Origin: Gordionus sp. m RMFG-2023 | Lineage: Eukaryota; Nematomorpha; Gordioida; Chordodea; Parachordodidae | DNA: 64,000 nucleotides | Reading direction: 5' to 3' | Assembly (NCBI RefSeq): GCF_954871325.1 | Contig: NC_088776.1 | Span: 57,932,954 to 57,996,953, forward strand | Shown here: positions 1-12,142 of the stretch, one piece after another | Numbering within the stretch: the first letter of the stretch is position 1 | Layout of the letters: each line of letters begins with the position of its first letter | Position numbers and translations under genes: made by a program | Notes under the pieces: model-generated | Seen by the model: the letters and a program-made list of their open reading frames with translations, nothing else | Told to the model about the DNA's origin: nothing | Database searches by the model: none

Positions 1-960
1 AGGTTTAAATGATTTTACATCGCACCATGATATGCTAGAATCTAGGATTTTTGAAGATGGGTATGGGAAGTATCGGCATAGAACAGACCGATACCACACG
101 TATCGGATTCTATACTTTTACCTATACTCTAAGCATCAGTACATCTCTTTTTTTAAAAAACCCGACATGATTTATTGGGCCGACCTGGATTATGAGTGAA
201 GGAACGGGAAAGGGATGGAGGAAGGAAGTTAATATCGCCTGGGACTTATTTCTATTGGTCTTTTGACTATTCCATTTATTAAATACCTTTCTTTTTCTTC
301 CTCTTCCATTATGATGCCAAATCAATTATTTATTTCAACTCATTTTTATTTTTTTGTAAATCAAAAAAAAAATAAATGCTTCAGGATTTAAGGAAAATTA
401 AGTATTTTAATTAATACATAGTTTCCTAGTTGATTATAAGATATTTTTTTTTAAAAAAAATTTCTAGAAATAATTGTTCACTTTAAAAGAAAAAAAAAAG
501 ATTTTTAAATATGTCACAATAACCGAAAGAAAACAAAACAAACTATATTCGCAAACCTGGGATAACGCAAGAAAGGGATCCATTTTATGTCTTTTTGCCT
601 TTTTTTTTTCCTTTTGATATTAATTATTTTTTATAATTTGTTTTTTAAACATGAAAATTTAAAATTACTGATGTATTTTCCAGGAAAGTACATTAGCATA
701 AATTTAATTTATTTATATAATAAAAATGCGAAATTATTTTTTATTTTTTTTTTCGAGTTTTAAAAAAAAACATTTTATGAAAGTGACGGTAATATCAAAC
801 CATAATTCAGCCCCTGTTAAACTTTTTTCAAAAGAAATATATAAATATTGTAATATACTAAAAAAAAAAATTTCTTTCCTTTTTTTAAGGTTTCGACAAA
901 AATTGGAGATGCCATAATATATAATATAATATAATATTTATAAATTAATTTCCATCTTAA
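1..960. other. AT-rich DNA, nothing recognised
   Basis: Short open frames here are low-complexity A/T translations with no domain or codon signature. I see no gene, RNA or structured repeat before the inverted-repeat element that starts at 961. Confidence 0.5.
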
Positions 961-1150
961 TAGTGGATCCTATCCGACACGATTTAACAGCTGATCGATT
1001 TTTAAAATCTGTTTATGAGATCAATTTCTTTGTAATAATATTAATTTTGTCTTTAATTCTATACATGATAAAATAACCTAAGAAATATTGGTCTTAATAA
1101 AGAAAATAAAAATCGATCAGCTGTTAAATAGTGTCGGATCGGATCCACTA
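961..1150. mobile_element. Family E MITE, copy 1
   Basis: The element starts TAGTGGATCCTATCCGACAC and ends with nearly the reverse complement (TAGTGGATCCGATCCGACAC read from the other strand). Inside these ends lies a second inverted stretch containing AACAGCTGATCGATTTTTA. The same core occurs at about 54895-55105 and 61781-62001. The whole 190 bp can fold into one hairpin and codes for nothing. The TAGTG end suggests hAT, but I could not match an 8-bp duplication in the flanks. Confidence 0.8.
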
Positions 1151-1256
1151 TGAATGCGGCCTAACAAGGAAAGCGGCAATGTGTTATATTTTCAATCATT
1201 TTTTTTTATTGAGCGCTTTTTTTTCAAATTCGAGAATATGATTTTACCGGAAATGC

Positions 1257-1443
1257 ATCTCGATTTGAATAATTTAGCCAGAAAAATATTGTCTAAGCCT
1301 CGAGATTTCGTTAATAGATGTTACAAACCTTTGTGCCGCCACCTATGAACAAAATCTTAAGGCTTGCATAATATTTTTCCTAATAAAAGATCGAGTTAGC
1401 CGTTTTTAAAAATCGGCTCAAAATGAGCCATTTAACAACACTA
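1257..1443. mobile_element. Family A hAT MITE, left end degraded
   Basis: The internal segment (AGCCAGAAAAATATTGTCTAAGCC) and the right end (GAGCCATTTAACAACACTA) match the other family A copies. The left terminal repeat is no longer recognisable. Confidence 0.75.
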
Positions 1444-1798
1444 ATTCCATCATGTTTGGAATACCTACCCTGTGGAATTTAAGAATATTTTATCACGAAC
1501 TATTGAACTTATTATAATTTTATATTCGTTTTTCCATGGATTTTTTTTTAAATGTAAATTATGAAGGGCTCAAAAGTTAAGGGATAAAATTTTCTGAAAT
1601 TCATAAGGTTGATACTCTCAATTCCGGTAAAATCAGATTTTTAAATTAAAAAAAAACGAGTTCAAAAAATGAATCTAAAGTTGAGAAAATAACAACATTG
1701 AAGGAAAAAAAAACACACATTAACGCTAACACATATAAATTTTTCGAGAGAAAACCATATCAGCTGTTATTTTTTTTATTTTTGATATATTATAAATA

Positions 1799-1845
1799 AT
1801 AGGTAATCCAAAGAATCAAATCTATCCCGACAATATATTTAGCAG
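1799..1845 (+). repeat. Family H dispersed repeat, copy 1
   Basis: About 45 bp (AGGTAATCCAAAGAATCAAA followed by TCTATCCCGACAATATATTT) recurs with few changes at 4250-4296. It lies directly left of a family A element. Its nature is unknown. Confidence 0.5.
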
Positions 1846-1859
1846 CCCATTATTGAAGG

Positions 1860-2089
1860 TAGTGAGGCAAAATTGCTCCATTTGAGGCCGATTTTTTAAA
1901 AACGGCTAACTCAATATTTTAGCCAGAAAAATAATTGTCCTAAGCCTAGAGATTTCGCTAATAGGTTTCCAAACCTTTGTGTCATCTATGAACTAAATCT
2001 TTAGGCTTGCGTAATATTTTTTCTTGGATAAATTACAGATTTAGCCGTTTTTTAAAAATCGGCTCGAATGAAGCGATTTTGTATCACTA
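1860..2089. mobile_element. Family A hAT MITE, variant ends
   Basis: The ends are TAGTGAGGCAAAATTGCTCC and, from the other strand, TAGTGATACAAAATCGCTTC. The flanks are ATTGAAGG (1852-1859) and ACTGAAGG (2090-2097), an 8-bp target duplication with one mismatch, as expected for hAT. The internal stem matches family A, but the terminal bases differ from the TAGTGTTGTTAAACGG type, so this is a subfamily. A relative with the same right end is at 57541-57696. Confidence 0.85.
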
Positions 2090-2149
2090 ACTGAAGGTTT
2101 AAAAATGTGCTTTATTGAGATAATGTATGTAAATTAAAGATTATCCCGG

Positions 2150-2290
2150 ACCCGCTAGTACAAGTCAGGCAGAGAAATTTTTTTTAAAATAATTAAAAAT
2201 AATCCTGGCCAAGGATGACTCGGGCCCTGGCCGAGAGCAATGACAGGCCGGAACACGCCGGTTCGAAGTTTCCAGAATCTCTAAATTTTA
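2150..2290. repeat. GC-rich relic, possibly family C
   Basis: A short GC-rich island (ACTCGGGCCCTGGCCGAG, CAGGCCGGAACACGCCGG) in AT-rich surroundings. It resembles the GGGCCGGGCC blocks of family C, but clear terminal repeats are missing. Confidence 0.3.
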
Positions 2291-3083
2291 AAATGATCCC
2301 CCAAACGCACTTCAAGATTAGATAGAAAGAAAGTCCGTTTAATCTGATTTGGCTTTTGTTCAAATAGCAATGCTGACTTCGATTATGATCAGAACACATT
2401 TATTTTTTAAAACAAATCCGGGCTTTTAGCGAGGTTTCTGACATGTGTCCATAAAAAGGTTGGGTTCGGTTGTTTTAGTAAACTCTTCTGTGCTGTTTTA
2501 AGTTATTAGGCTATACTGCTCATTGTCATTGTATATTTATATAAATAATTATATTTTTCTTTGGTTTAAATTATTTTTAAATGTTACCATTAAAATAGGT
2601 AAAATTTCTTTACCATTTGGACACAAACTGACGCGTGACGCTTTCTTAGAATACTTTTTATATGTGCATGTCTCTATCTACACTCGAAAAGTTTTTTTTT
2701 GTATTTGATTATTTGCGAAGCCTGACCATAAAAATATTTATATTAAACAAGAAAACGTTATAAACAAATTGTAAAATTAAGTTTCTATAATAAATATTCA
2801 TTAAAATATTTCATATTATGAATGACACAATAAAGGATTTTTATTCTCCTCTGGGATAATTTTAGATTACAAAAATTTAAGATTTATATCTTAAAATTTT
2901 CCAAAAATATTTTTATTTTTTTTCTTAAAAAAAAATTACTATATTTTTCTTTCATCTATTCTTGATAGAAGTTTTTTATTTTTTCTACTGATCCAAAAAT
3001 TTTTTATAATACGTAACTAACCTTAAGTAGGAAACATCACAGTATTAGAGGAATCAACCAATCGAACCGAGAGGTGATGGGAG
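2291..3083. other. AT-rich DNA, nothing recognised
   Basis: I see no exon, structured repeat or RNA. Open frames are short and A/T driven. Confidence 0.45.
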
Positions 3084-3308
3084 CAGTGTTGTTAAACGGC
3101 TAGTTTTGAGACGATTTTTAAAAACGGCTAACTCAATACTTCATTCAGAACAATATTATGCAAGCCTGAAGATTTTGCTCATAGAAGGAACAAAGGTCTA
3201 TACATATATTATCGAAATCTCAACAAGGCTTAGACAATATTTTTCTGGCTAAAATATTGAGTTAGCCGTTTTTAAAATCGGCTCAAAACGAGCCGTTTAT
3301 CAACACTA
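3084..3308. mobile_element. Family A hAT MITE, complete
   Basis: The ends are CAGTGTTGTTAAACGGC and GCCGTTTATCAACACTA. The flanks are GATGGGAG (3076-3083) and GACGGGAG (3309-3316), an 8-bp target duplication with one mismatch. The body is a long imperfect hairpin without coding capacity. Confidence 0.9.
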
Positions 3309-3316
3309 GACGGGAG

Positions 3317-5269
3317 GCCCTTACACTAATTAATTATTTTTTTAAAAAATCAAATTAGATATTGTACTTTAGAAACATAATTTTATCTCACGAAATTTAA
3401 AATTACAGCAAATAAATAATATATCAATGCAAAATTTAAATTAATTTATATTATAAAGGTATAATTATTGTAATGATATTTTTAAAACATATTTACAAAT
3501 TATAATAAAAGTAATTGCAAAAATTAATACAATTTTTTTATATAAAGATATTATTAAAATTAAATTGATATTTTTTTTTATAAAATTTAAAAATATTTTT
3601 TTCTTTCCCGATATTTCGAAAGTCGACACGAAATCGTTGACAATTATACCTTATTATATCATGAGTTTTGGCGATTGTGTGCTCAAAGCTTATCATATCC
3701 AAATTACTCTATTCCCATCTTTGAGATTGAACCTTCAAATGATCATTCTTTATTATCTTTAAATATGAGAAGCTAGCTTTGTCGGTTTGCGGTGATCATA
3801 GGTATTGTCAGGAAGAGTATAAACAGGCTAACATTATAATAATATTAATGTAATTCTGTTATTGTTTTGAAGGAATGTCTAACGGATTTAAGGTCATTTG
3901 AAGACTGAACTGCATAAAATTTTGTTATATATATTTTTTTCACAAGATTTTATGTTGAAATAATTATATTTTGACAAATTTATGAGATTCTTTCATAAGG
4001 ATTAATAAAAAAAATGTGTTAGCAAATATATCTTTAACTTTTTAAATCCAATCTGATTAGTTAGAGATATTATCAATATAGGCAATATAGATTATTGATT
4101 TTTTTTACAAATTTTTATTGACTTTGCAAACCTTTCTATCTATGTCAAAGTGTATCAGAATTTTTTCGCCTATTCATCTTCAATTTTAAATTTCAAAATA
4201 GAATTATCGCTAAACTTTTTATATAAATAACTTCTTTTTCTGCATTCTGATAGGTAATACAAAGTATTAAATCTCTCCCGACAATATATTTAGCATTGCC
4301 AAACTCTTACCTTTAAAATTTTCTTTATTTCAAGAGAAATTAGTGAAAAAAATATCAATTTTTTTATAAAATTTTTAAATCTTTGAGACGATTTACTTCC
4401 GCGTGGCTCAGTTTTTTGGGTCATATCAATGTCAGTTTTCTTATCCAACATGTACTTGCTGATTTTAAAAGAAGTCCAAATTATCAAAATTATTTAAAGG
4501 CTATTCTCCGAACTTATATTAGAAAAGAAGATTATTCTAGATATTATGCTATAATAGCAATTTCTTTTTATTTCTTCCCGCTTTCTACCTTTTTTTGACT
4601 TAAATTGAATTTCTTTCATTGAATTAAAAATATCGCAGCGTCGTGTCTAGGTGGTTGTCTAGTATAAATTCCTTTTAAAATGATTGTTTTCCAGTAATAT
4701 TAAAACTTTTCAGCTTGTCCCATCTACTACTAGGTTATAAATTAAATTTGGGAAACACAATGTATGCGGCATTCAATTCTACTTCTTTTGATTCCTATCA
4801 TCACCCCGGAGTATATTCCACTCATGTTTCATGGTATCCCTTGACATCTGTATTTCCTTAATGCTAACATCCTTTATTTCATTATTCAAATGGGGGGGGG
4901 GGTTATCCCCACTATCTTTTTTCAATTAATTTACTAATGTGTGAGAAATAAAGGTTGACTGATGAGTAGTGTCGTTAAATTAACTAACATTGACAAGCTC
5001 CATTGCGGCTAGCCATTGAGTGGCAACTTATTGAGATGAATATGTCAGGATAAAAACTTGTATGCTGTTTTAAGAGCTAAACAAAATCAGGTAATTTTAC
5101 AACATTATTCTGAGTTTTATCTAATATAATTGCATAAAAATGAGATTCTTAAATTCTGACATGATATCTCTTTTAAAATAGAATTTTAAATTGTGAAAGT
5201 AAGTACATTTTTCTAATTTGGAATCTTAAATTTCGTTTTTTTTGTTTTGTTTCTGAAGTTGAAAATTTT
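3317..5269. other. AT-rich DNA with one family H repeat
   Basis: The second family H copy lies at 4250-4296. A run of about 11 G is near 4892-4902. The open frames near 4290-4600 are A/T-rich and I do not support them as genes. Confidence 0.45.
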
Positions 5270-5445
5270 TTTTTAACCGGCTAAAAAAAATTGGCTAAAC
5301 CTATAGCCGAAAACTATCATTATGGCCTCGGGGTTTTCCTCAAAAAATTATCAGCCAAAATTTTAAGGAAATTAATATAAATTAAAACGCCCTTTAATTT
5401 TTAACGGATTTTCTTCGGCAGGCGTCTGACGATTGAGTCGAATTA
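5270..5445 (-). mobile_element. Family G dispersed repeat, copy 1
   Basis: Its reverse complement matches 27588-27765. The shared blocks include CAGACGC..GGCGTTTTAATTTATATTAAT, CCCCGAGGCC, TGATAGTTTTC and TTAGCCGGCTAAAA. Terminal repeats and target duplications are not defined, so the class is unknown. Confidence 0.65.
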
Positions 5446-5689
5446 GCGGGAAATTTAGCCATTACCCAACTATAGTTGGAAGATTAGCTTTGAGAAAAAC
5501 TGACAAATTTGCGATGGGGAAGTTTCCCGAGCCCTTCCCTTTGCCCAGATTTTGCCAATGCAAAATCCTATATACATATCCTTTCCTTATTCGCGGTAGT
5601 TATCAAGACTTTACAAATTTTTTTCTCCAACTATTATACTGTTAAACGAGATTGAAGACGATTCTAGATTATATCAATTTTTGAACAAC

Positions 5690-6352
5690 AATTGGCATTT
5701 TTGCCTTCAATTTTCTACTTGGGGCCCTTCCGCACAGTGGGGTCAGCGGGCCCCTGTTAAACCGAACTGGAACTGGCGATCTGATAAAGATAGCGGAAAT
5801 TTTATAATAAGATATGCTCGCTATATTGCATATAATCTTATCTTGATCATAGATCTCAATAGGGTTTTACATATATGTCTGCATCCAGCCGATTTTATTT
5901 AAAAAAAAGAGATTTGTTCGATAAATTGCGTCCTTTTGGAATATTGACTCTTGCTGGTCTCAGCCCCTCCATCTACATTGCCTTCTCCCTCATTGGAAAA
6001 GATAGTTTTTTTTTAAAAAATAATAATATGACATGGGTGTTGCCATTTTTTTTTATAAAAAATTTGGCATTTTTGCTTTTAAACACTTCAATTTTCTACT
6101 GGGGCCCTTCCTCGCCACTCGGTCGTCAGGCCCCTGTTCAACCTAACTGGAACTGGCGATCCGATAAAGATAGCGGAAATTTTTCTCTATAGGGTTTTAA
6201 AAATATGTCTGCACCCAGCCTATTTTTTTAAAAAAAAAGTGATTTGTTGTATAAGTTGCGTCCATTTTGGAATATTGACTTTAACTCCGCCCCTCCATTT
6301 ACATTGCCTTCTCCCTCATTGGAATATGAAGTTTTTTTAAAAAAATAATGGT
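5690..6352 (+). repeat. Direct tandem duplication with conserved peptide
   Basis: Unit 1 (about 5690-6062) and unit 2 (about 6063-6352) share their order of blocks: TTCAATTTTCTACT, a GC-rich 85-bp core, CAATAGGGTTTTA, GTCTGCA(T/C)CCAGCC, TTGCGTCC(A)TTTTGGAATATTG and CATTGCCTTCTCCCTCATTGG. In both units one plus-strand frame is open across the core and encodes PNWNWRSDKDSGNF after a slightly variable WGPS start. The core is much richer in G+C than its surroundings. No clear splice donor follows it. It could be a duplicated exon, a duplicated exon relic or non-coding; I do not recognise the peptide. Confidence 0.7.
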
Positions 6353-6764
6353 TGTTTTTAAAGAAAAAAAAAATCGCTCGATTTATAAGATTAGAATAAA
6401 TTTTTTATTTTCCAAAAAGATTGGTCATCTTTATTTTTATTTAATATGGCTGATGGGTATGAATCTAGGGAAAATAATTCCACGGAACAAAAAAAAAATC
6501 CCGTTAATTAAGATGTTAAAAATTATAAAATTAATAAAATAGGAAAAATTGATAAAAGGATGAGCGGGTCTTTTTTTACAAAAAAGATTATAGGCGGGCT
6601 GGAATGCGGATTATTTTTTTAGTGAGGCAATTGATTCGTACCACCCTTTCCCCTCGCTCCCTTCCTTTTTCTTTCCTGTGTTTGAGGCAATGTAAGAATA
6701 CTTATTTAGAATAGACGATTAATATATTTTTATTCAAAATGCATTTTTGAAGCCGCGTTAAATT

Positions 6765-7260
6765 GCAAATCGGCTGGTGACACGCGATTTTGGTTTTCCC
6801 ATTAAACACAATTTACATTAGAGATCTGCAAAGTTAGGCCCGGCCCGTACCCGGCCCGAGTCCGTCGGCCCTAATTTTTTAAAATAATCGGGTTTGGGCC
6901 GGGCCGGGCCTAATATTTTAAAAAAAATTCGGGCCGGGTCGGGTCGGGCCTTGGAAATTTTTTTAAATATATCTAAATTTATCAATTTTATATTGAATTT
7001 TTTATGTAAAATAAAAATACTTGATTTTATTTATTGAAACTAAACGACATATAACATATGTCATTTATTTTTGAGTAATTATAAAAAATTAATTTCTCTA
7101 TTTAAATAAATTCGAGCCGGGCCGGTAAATTTTTTTTAAAAAAAATTCAGGTTCGGACCGGGCCTGAAAAATTAGGCTCGATGCAGATCACTAATTTACA
7201 TAATGACGTATCACCAGCTGATTTGAATTGATTTACATTTAAATGAACGAATCATCAGAC
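6765..7260. mobile_element. Family F inverted-repeat element, interrupted
   Basis: The left half contains AAATCGGCTGGTGACACGCG and the right half its inverted partner, CGTATCACCAGCTGATTTGA, ending near AATGAACGAATCATC. A family C element (6819-7193) sits between the halves and duplicated 8 bp of this element, so family F is the older. Related copies are at 21460-21640, 25430-25620, 37350-37640 and 50513-50676. Confidence 0.7.
6819..7193. mobile_element. Family C hAT MITE, complete
   Basis: The ends are TAGAGATCTGCA and TGCAGATCACTA. They are flanked on both sides by exactly ATTTACAT (6811-6818 and 7194-7201), an 8-bp target duplication typical of hAT. The body carries repeated GGGCCGGGCC/GGGTCGGGCC blocks, very GC-rich for this genome, separated by A/T stretches. 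There is no coding capacity. It is inserted into a family F element. Confidence 0.92.
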
Positions 7261-10200
7261 TAAGTTTTACTGCAATGATAAAACTTTTCTCATTTGGGCT
7301 CTTGAAAATTTCGAGAAACTGCCTTAATTCGACCAAAATTTTGAGCTCCAATCAAATTCCTCAGTAAATTGAGGAAAATCTTGGTTCCAGCGGTGTCCAA
7401 ATTATACGGGTTTTACTGTATATTTTATTGGTTAAAATGCTCTGCATGGCGAACCTCGGCAAAATTTTATTATTTATTTTGTTTCCCTAATATTTTTTAT
7501 AAATATTTTGTTGAAACATCATAACTTTTTTTAGCAGCCCGAAAAAAAAGGTTTAGAATTGAACTTGGATCTAAGAGTAAAACCTGTCTAATTTTGGTAC
7601 CATCGGAACCAAGGACACTTTGCCTAATTTATCCAGACCTTTTTTTTTATTTACTTTCTATTAGTATAATTATTTCGATTGTAAATTCAATGTCCAAATT
7701 AGGGAGTTTCCCGATATATCAAGAGCTTAAAAATAAAGTTTGTATTTTTAAATTCCCATCAGATTGGATTCAGATTTTTTTGGGGAAAAAAATAATACAG
7801 GGATTAAATCGGTTGAACAATTTTTTTAAAAATATTTTTCTAGGGTCGGACAGCATTTGAAAAAAAATGCAAATATAAATAATATGTCTTTCTTCTAAAA
7901 TTGTTTTTTGTCTGAATTTCGCAAGTTTCTGCCAAATTTTGTGTTTTAAAATTACTATTTATGAATCTTAGTGAAAGCGTGTAAATTATTAATAATTTTA
8001 AATAGGAAGATAAAAAAAAAATTTTTTAGGGAAAAGCTATATCCGATTACAAATCGTTAGGGTAAATACAAAAATATATAATATGCATTTGCTCTAAAAA
8101 AAAAATTCCCTAATTAAGCACACTTTAGAAGAAAGTGTTAATAGGGAAGGCCAAACCCAATTTAAATTTTTTTAAAAATAATTTAGATAGATGATGATTT
8201 ATGTGAATGTTAGAAAAATTAGAAATAAGAAGAAGAAAAAATAATAAACGATGCCCTGCCCCCCCCCTTCTACTATCTGTTCGGTAATATAATTTATTTT
8301 AAATTGGACAGGTTTATTCGTAAAAGCTCAATATAGATAGGTTTTAGCTGAATAATATATAAATATATCATTAAATATATATTTATATTTACATGAAAAG
8401 GAAGTGAATTAATGATATAATAAAATTAGTTATATTTGAAGAGTAACGTGATATTTCTGGAAGATTTCAATATTATTTCTTTTGAAAACAGTTTTTAACT
8501 AGGATCTATTTTAAAACTTTTTACTTAAGCTTCGAATATGTTTAAATTTTTTAACCACTTTCTTTATTTTTTTCAAAAAAAAATTTTCTTAAAAGATAAT
8601 ATAAGAAGAAGAAAAACAATGTAAAATATTTTTTCTTTCTTCAGTCATTATTTATTTTTACGATCTATAAATTTCATTGGTAATTAAGAAAACGGTATCA
8701 ACTTAGGGCAGTTGTATTTTAATACATTAAGAACAGTTGTGTAGTGTTAGGAAGACATGAAACAGTTAGCACACGTCTTTCCCATAAATTTTCGATATAC
8801 CGTGTCCTTTTGTAACTTTTTCTTAATAATAAATTATATATTGTATATATATATATATAAACTTGAAATTTTAAATTGAATTCCTACATTTTTATTGGAG
8901 CATTATGCATAGGTCATTTCATTTCTACAATTTTACTTAATATAATCAATTAACTTGATTATTTATTTCTTTGCTTTAACATTAAAGACCACAAATTTTT
9001 GGGAAGGATGGGAGGGGGGGGGGGGGTGGATATAGTTTTTTAAAATAAAGGGGAGGCAGGCGTGCATTCAATAAATTTCTTATCTTGTATATGCTGTTTG
9101 GAATACTTACGCCAATGAATTTCAAACAATTTTGCCATTTACTTTTGAATCATTTATTAAATATATATAAAAAATTTATAGAAAAAAAATATATAAAAAT
9201 AATATTAAGTTTAAAATTTATTTAAAAAAATCTTAGAGTAGGTATTTCAAAACATGCTTGGGATATCAGATAAAAAAAACAGATCTAAAAAATTTTTTTT
9301 TTAATTTAACTACTTTTCATAAAATGATTTTAGGTTGAAAATGAATCAACTCTTAACATTATTATTATATAAGGAAAAGATATGCAAAAAAAGCGATAAA
9401 TTTTGAATTCCAAAGTTCTTAAGATAATAGCTTATAATAAAAAAGACATTCTAACGAAATTACACTCGTGTAGACATATTTGCTAAATTTTACACCCCAC
9501 AAAAACTTCGAGTAGAATATATTATATATATATTCAAAGCGAAACATTATTAAATTCATTTCTGTTGTTGTCACCTCAACCCTCAGAAACTTCGGCTAAG
9601 ATGCGTTTTCTTTCCTCTAGTAGAATGGGAAGAAAGATTACCCATTTCACGGATAATCCTAAAGAATAATTTTATATTCGCCAGACATTGACATTAAAAA
9701 ATTTTTCGTTCATATTTTTACGGCTCCATGTATAGCCTATTTATCAATTTATAATAGTTTTTTTTTTATTAATTCGTTTATTTTAGTCTTTATATTTTTG
9801 AATATATTTACTTTTTTCAACATATATCTAATCTAATGCATATATACTGTAACACACTGGTTCACACCGATGCTTAGAATCTAATTTCAATTTTATATTG
9901 GGTTTAAAGTAGCAAACTTAATATTTTTTTAGAAAAACCTCTAATCACTTCTATTTTTAGTCCTAAAAATTGGCAGAAAGATGCAAGCTATTTTTCAAAA
10001 GAGAAAATAATCATAACTAGCAGCATGTAAAAAAAGAAAACTTAATTTTAAGACAAAGAAATATAACTTTTATAATATATTGAACGGTAAATGCAACTCT
10101 CTTTTCCAAATTCCTATAAAAGAACGAATCAAAACTTTACAATTTTCTAAAACCGATTTTTTTTTGTTTTTAAAAAATACTTTTGGATTTAATTTCAATA

Positions 10201-12142
10201 TCATTTCCCTCATTTTATTTTTGAAATTTTTCAAACAAAAACTGTTCATAATTCCTTCCCCCTTTCCCTACCCCGCTAATGTAGGCACTGATTTTAAACA
10301 TGCTGGTTAAATTAACGCGCTCAATAAAAAAGATTAAAAGTTAAAAATATTATAACACATTTACGGGAAAATACATTAACGCTAACATATATATTTTTTT
10401 TTCGTTCTTTTTAATCCCGAGGTAAATTCCGGTGGAATAATAGAGTTACTTAATTTTTTTAGTTTCACAAAAGAAATCAATAATAAAAAAAAAAATATTT
10501 CTATTCCTTTTTCATTTTTTTTTCTTCTTTTCTTTTCATGTCCCTTTTAATTTTTTTTTTTTGTGAAAATCTCTTATAATGGGATAAAAAATAAAATAAA
10601 ATAATAAAATAAATAGCAAAGAAAAAAGGGAATTTTTCTTGTCTTTTTGCGAAAATTAATCGGATTTTCTTTTTTAAAGAAAAAAAGAGAAAGTTATTTT
10701 TTAACTTAAAAAACCATTCATATCTATATTTTATATGTTTATTATATTATAATATTATAATCGGTAAATTTACCTGCGGTATTTGAGAAAAATTACTTGA
10801 ATATATATTTTTATTATTATAAATAATGATGTAATAATTATAATTTAAGCTTTCCTAACGGTATTAATCTAAAAAACAAATAAATATATTTTCACCGCAA
10901 TTTTATATTTTTTTTTGAAAAATAATCCATGCACATGAGAGAGGTATATATATATAAATCATCAAAGGAAGACAATGCGAAATAATGCAATATGTCTGTA
11001 ATTTTAAAAAAAAATCAATAATTATATTTGGGCAATGGAATACACTTTTTAGATTCCCAATAATCTCCTTTTGAGGACAAATCCAAAGGTGAGTTACTAT
11101 TTGTAAGCAATCATATATTAAGTTATAAATATCTACATCGGCTAGACATAGGGCTTTAGTGTGAACTTGTATGTTAATTTTTCTCAATAAAGAATTTGTC
11201 AATAAATTATTATAGATTATGATGATAATAATAAATCATATTTCATTCATTAATACGAAAATTGGGATAAGGGTAAAATATTGACTTTCCAGGCTTATTT
11301 TATTATTATGATTAAATTATAAACGTTCTTTCTTTCATTAATACTATGGTTTATAGACCCAACACTCAAAGTATTGCTCCTCCACCAAATTTACAATTCT
11401 CTTATATATATATATATATCACAATACATTTTCCGTAAATTTAAAAATTTTTTAAAATTTTAGAGAATCGTTCTTAGTAAATTGATTTAAAAAATGGAGA
11501 TATTTAGAAATACCCCTTCATATCCTGTTTATGACTTTCGCACTATGTTAACTTTATCTAACTCTAACAGAATTAAATTTATCTCCCCCCTTTTAATTTT
11601 GACAAATTTGCGGCTTATTACTCGAAAACGAAAAGTATACATCATAAATTTATTATTTACATTTTTATATTTTAAAGATAAATTAACTTTTAATTTTGAT
11701 TTATTTTATGTTAAAAAATGTATTTTTTTTTCCATCTTCTTTATTAATTTTAAATTTTGATTTTATATAAAATAAATAAGCCCCCCCCCCTCTCCCCAAT
11801 CCTCGCTTATTTAAATAAATAATTATTTTAATAAAATAAATAAATAATTAATAAAGAAAATGATTATAATCTGAAAAAATTCTTAGAAACCTTCAGGTAA
11901 AAATAATATTTTTTTTTTAGCCTAAGTCCAAAAGCCAAAGTTGGAGGAAAAATCTCCATATTTAAATTTTTGAATTTATCTTGAAAGATTATTAATGCAC
12001 GAAAATTATAAAAGATTTTTTTGATTTTGTTATTTTTCAGAAGAATTTTGATTAAAAATTTCCCTTCTTCTAAAAATATAAGTTTTTTTATTTCAAACAC
12101 TGTCCAAAATGGATTAACTTTTGCAAATTATCATTATTATTA
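7261..12142. other. Long AT-rich stretch without recognised genes
   Basis: I see no convincing exon in 4.9 kb. It holds poly-C or poly-G runs near 8265, 9013 and 11781, a short (TA)n run near 8845 and a (TA)n run near 11405. An ATTAACGCTAACA.ATATA motif near 10375 is shared with 1715. The open frames near 7594, 10080, 10903 and 11494 are A/T-rich and look accidental. Confidence 0.5.
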
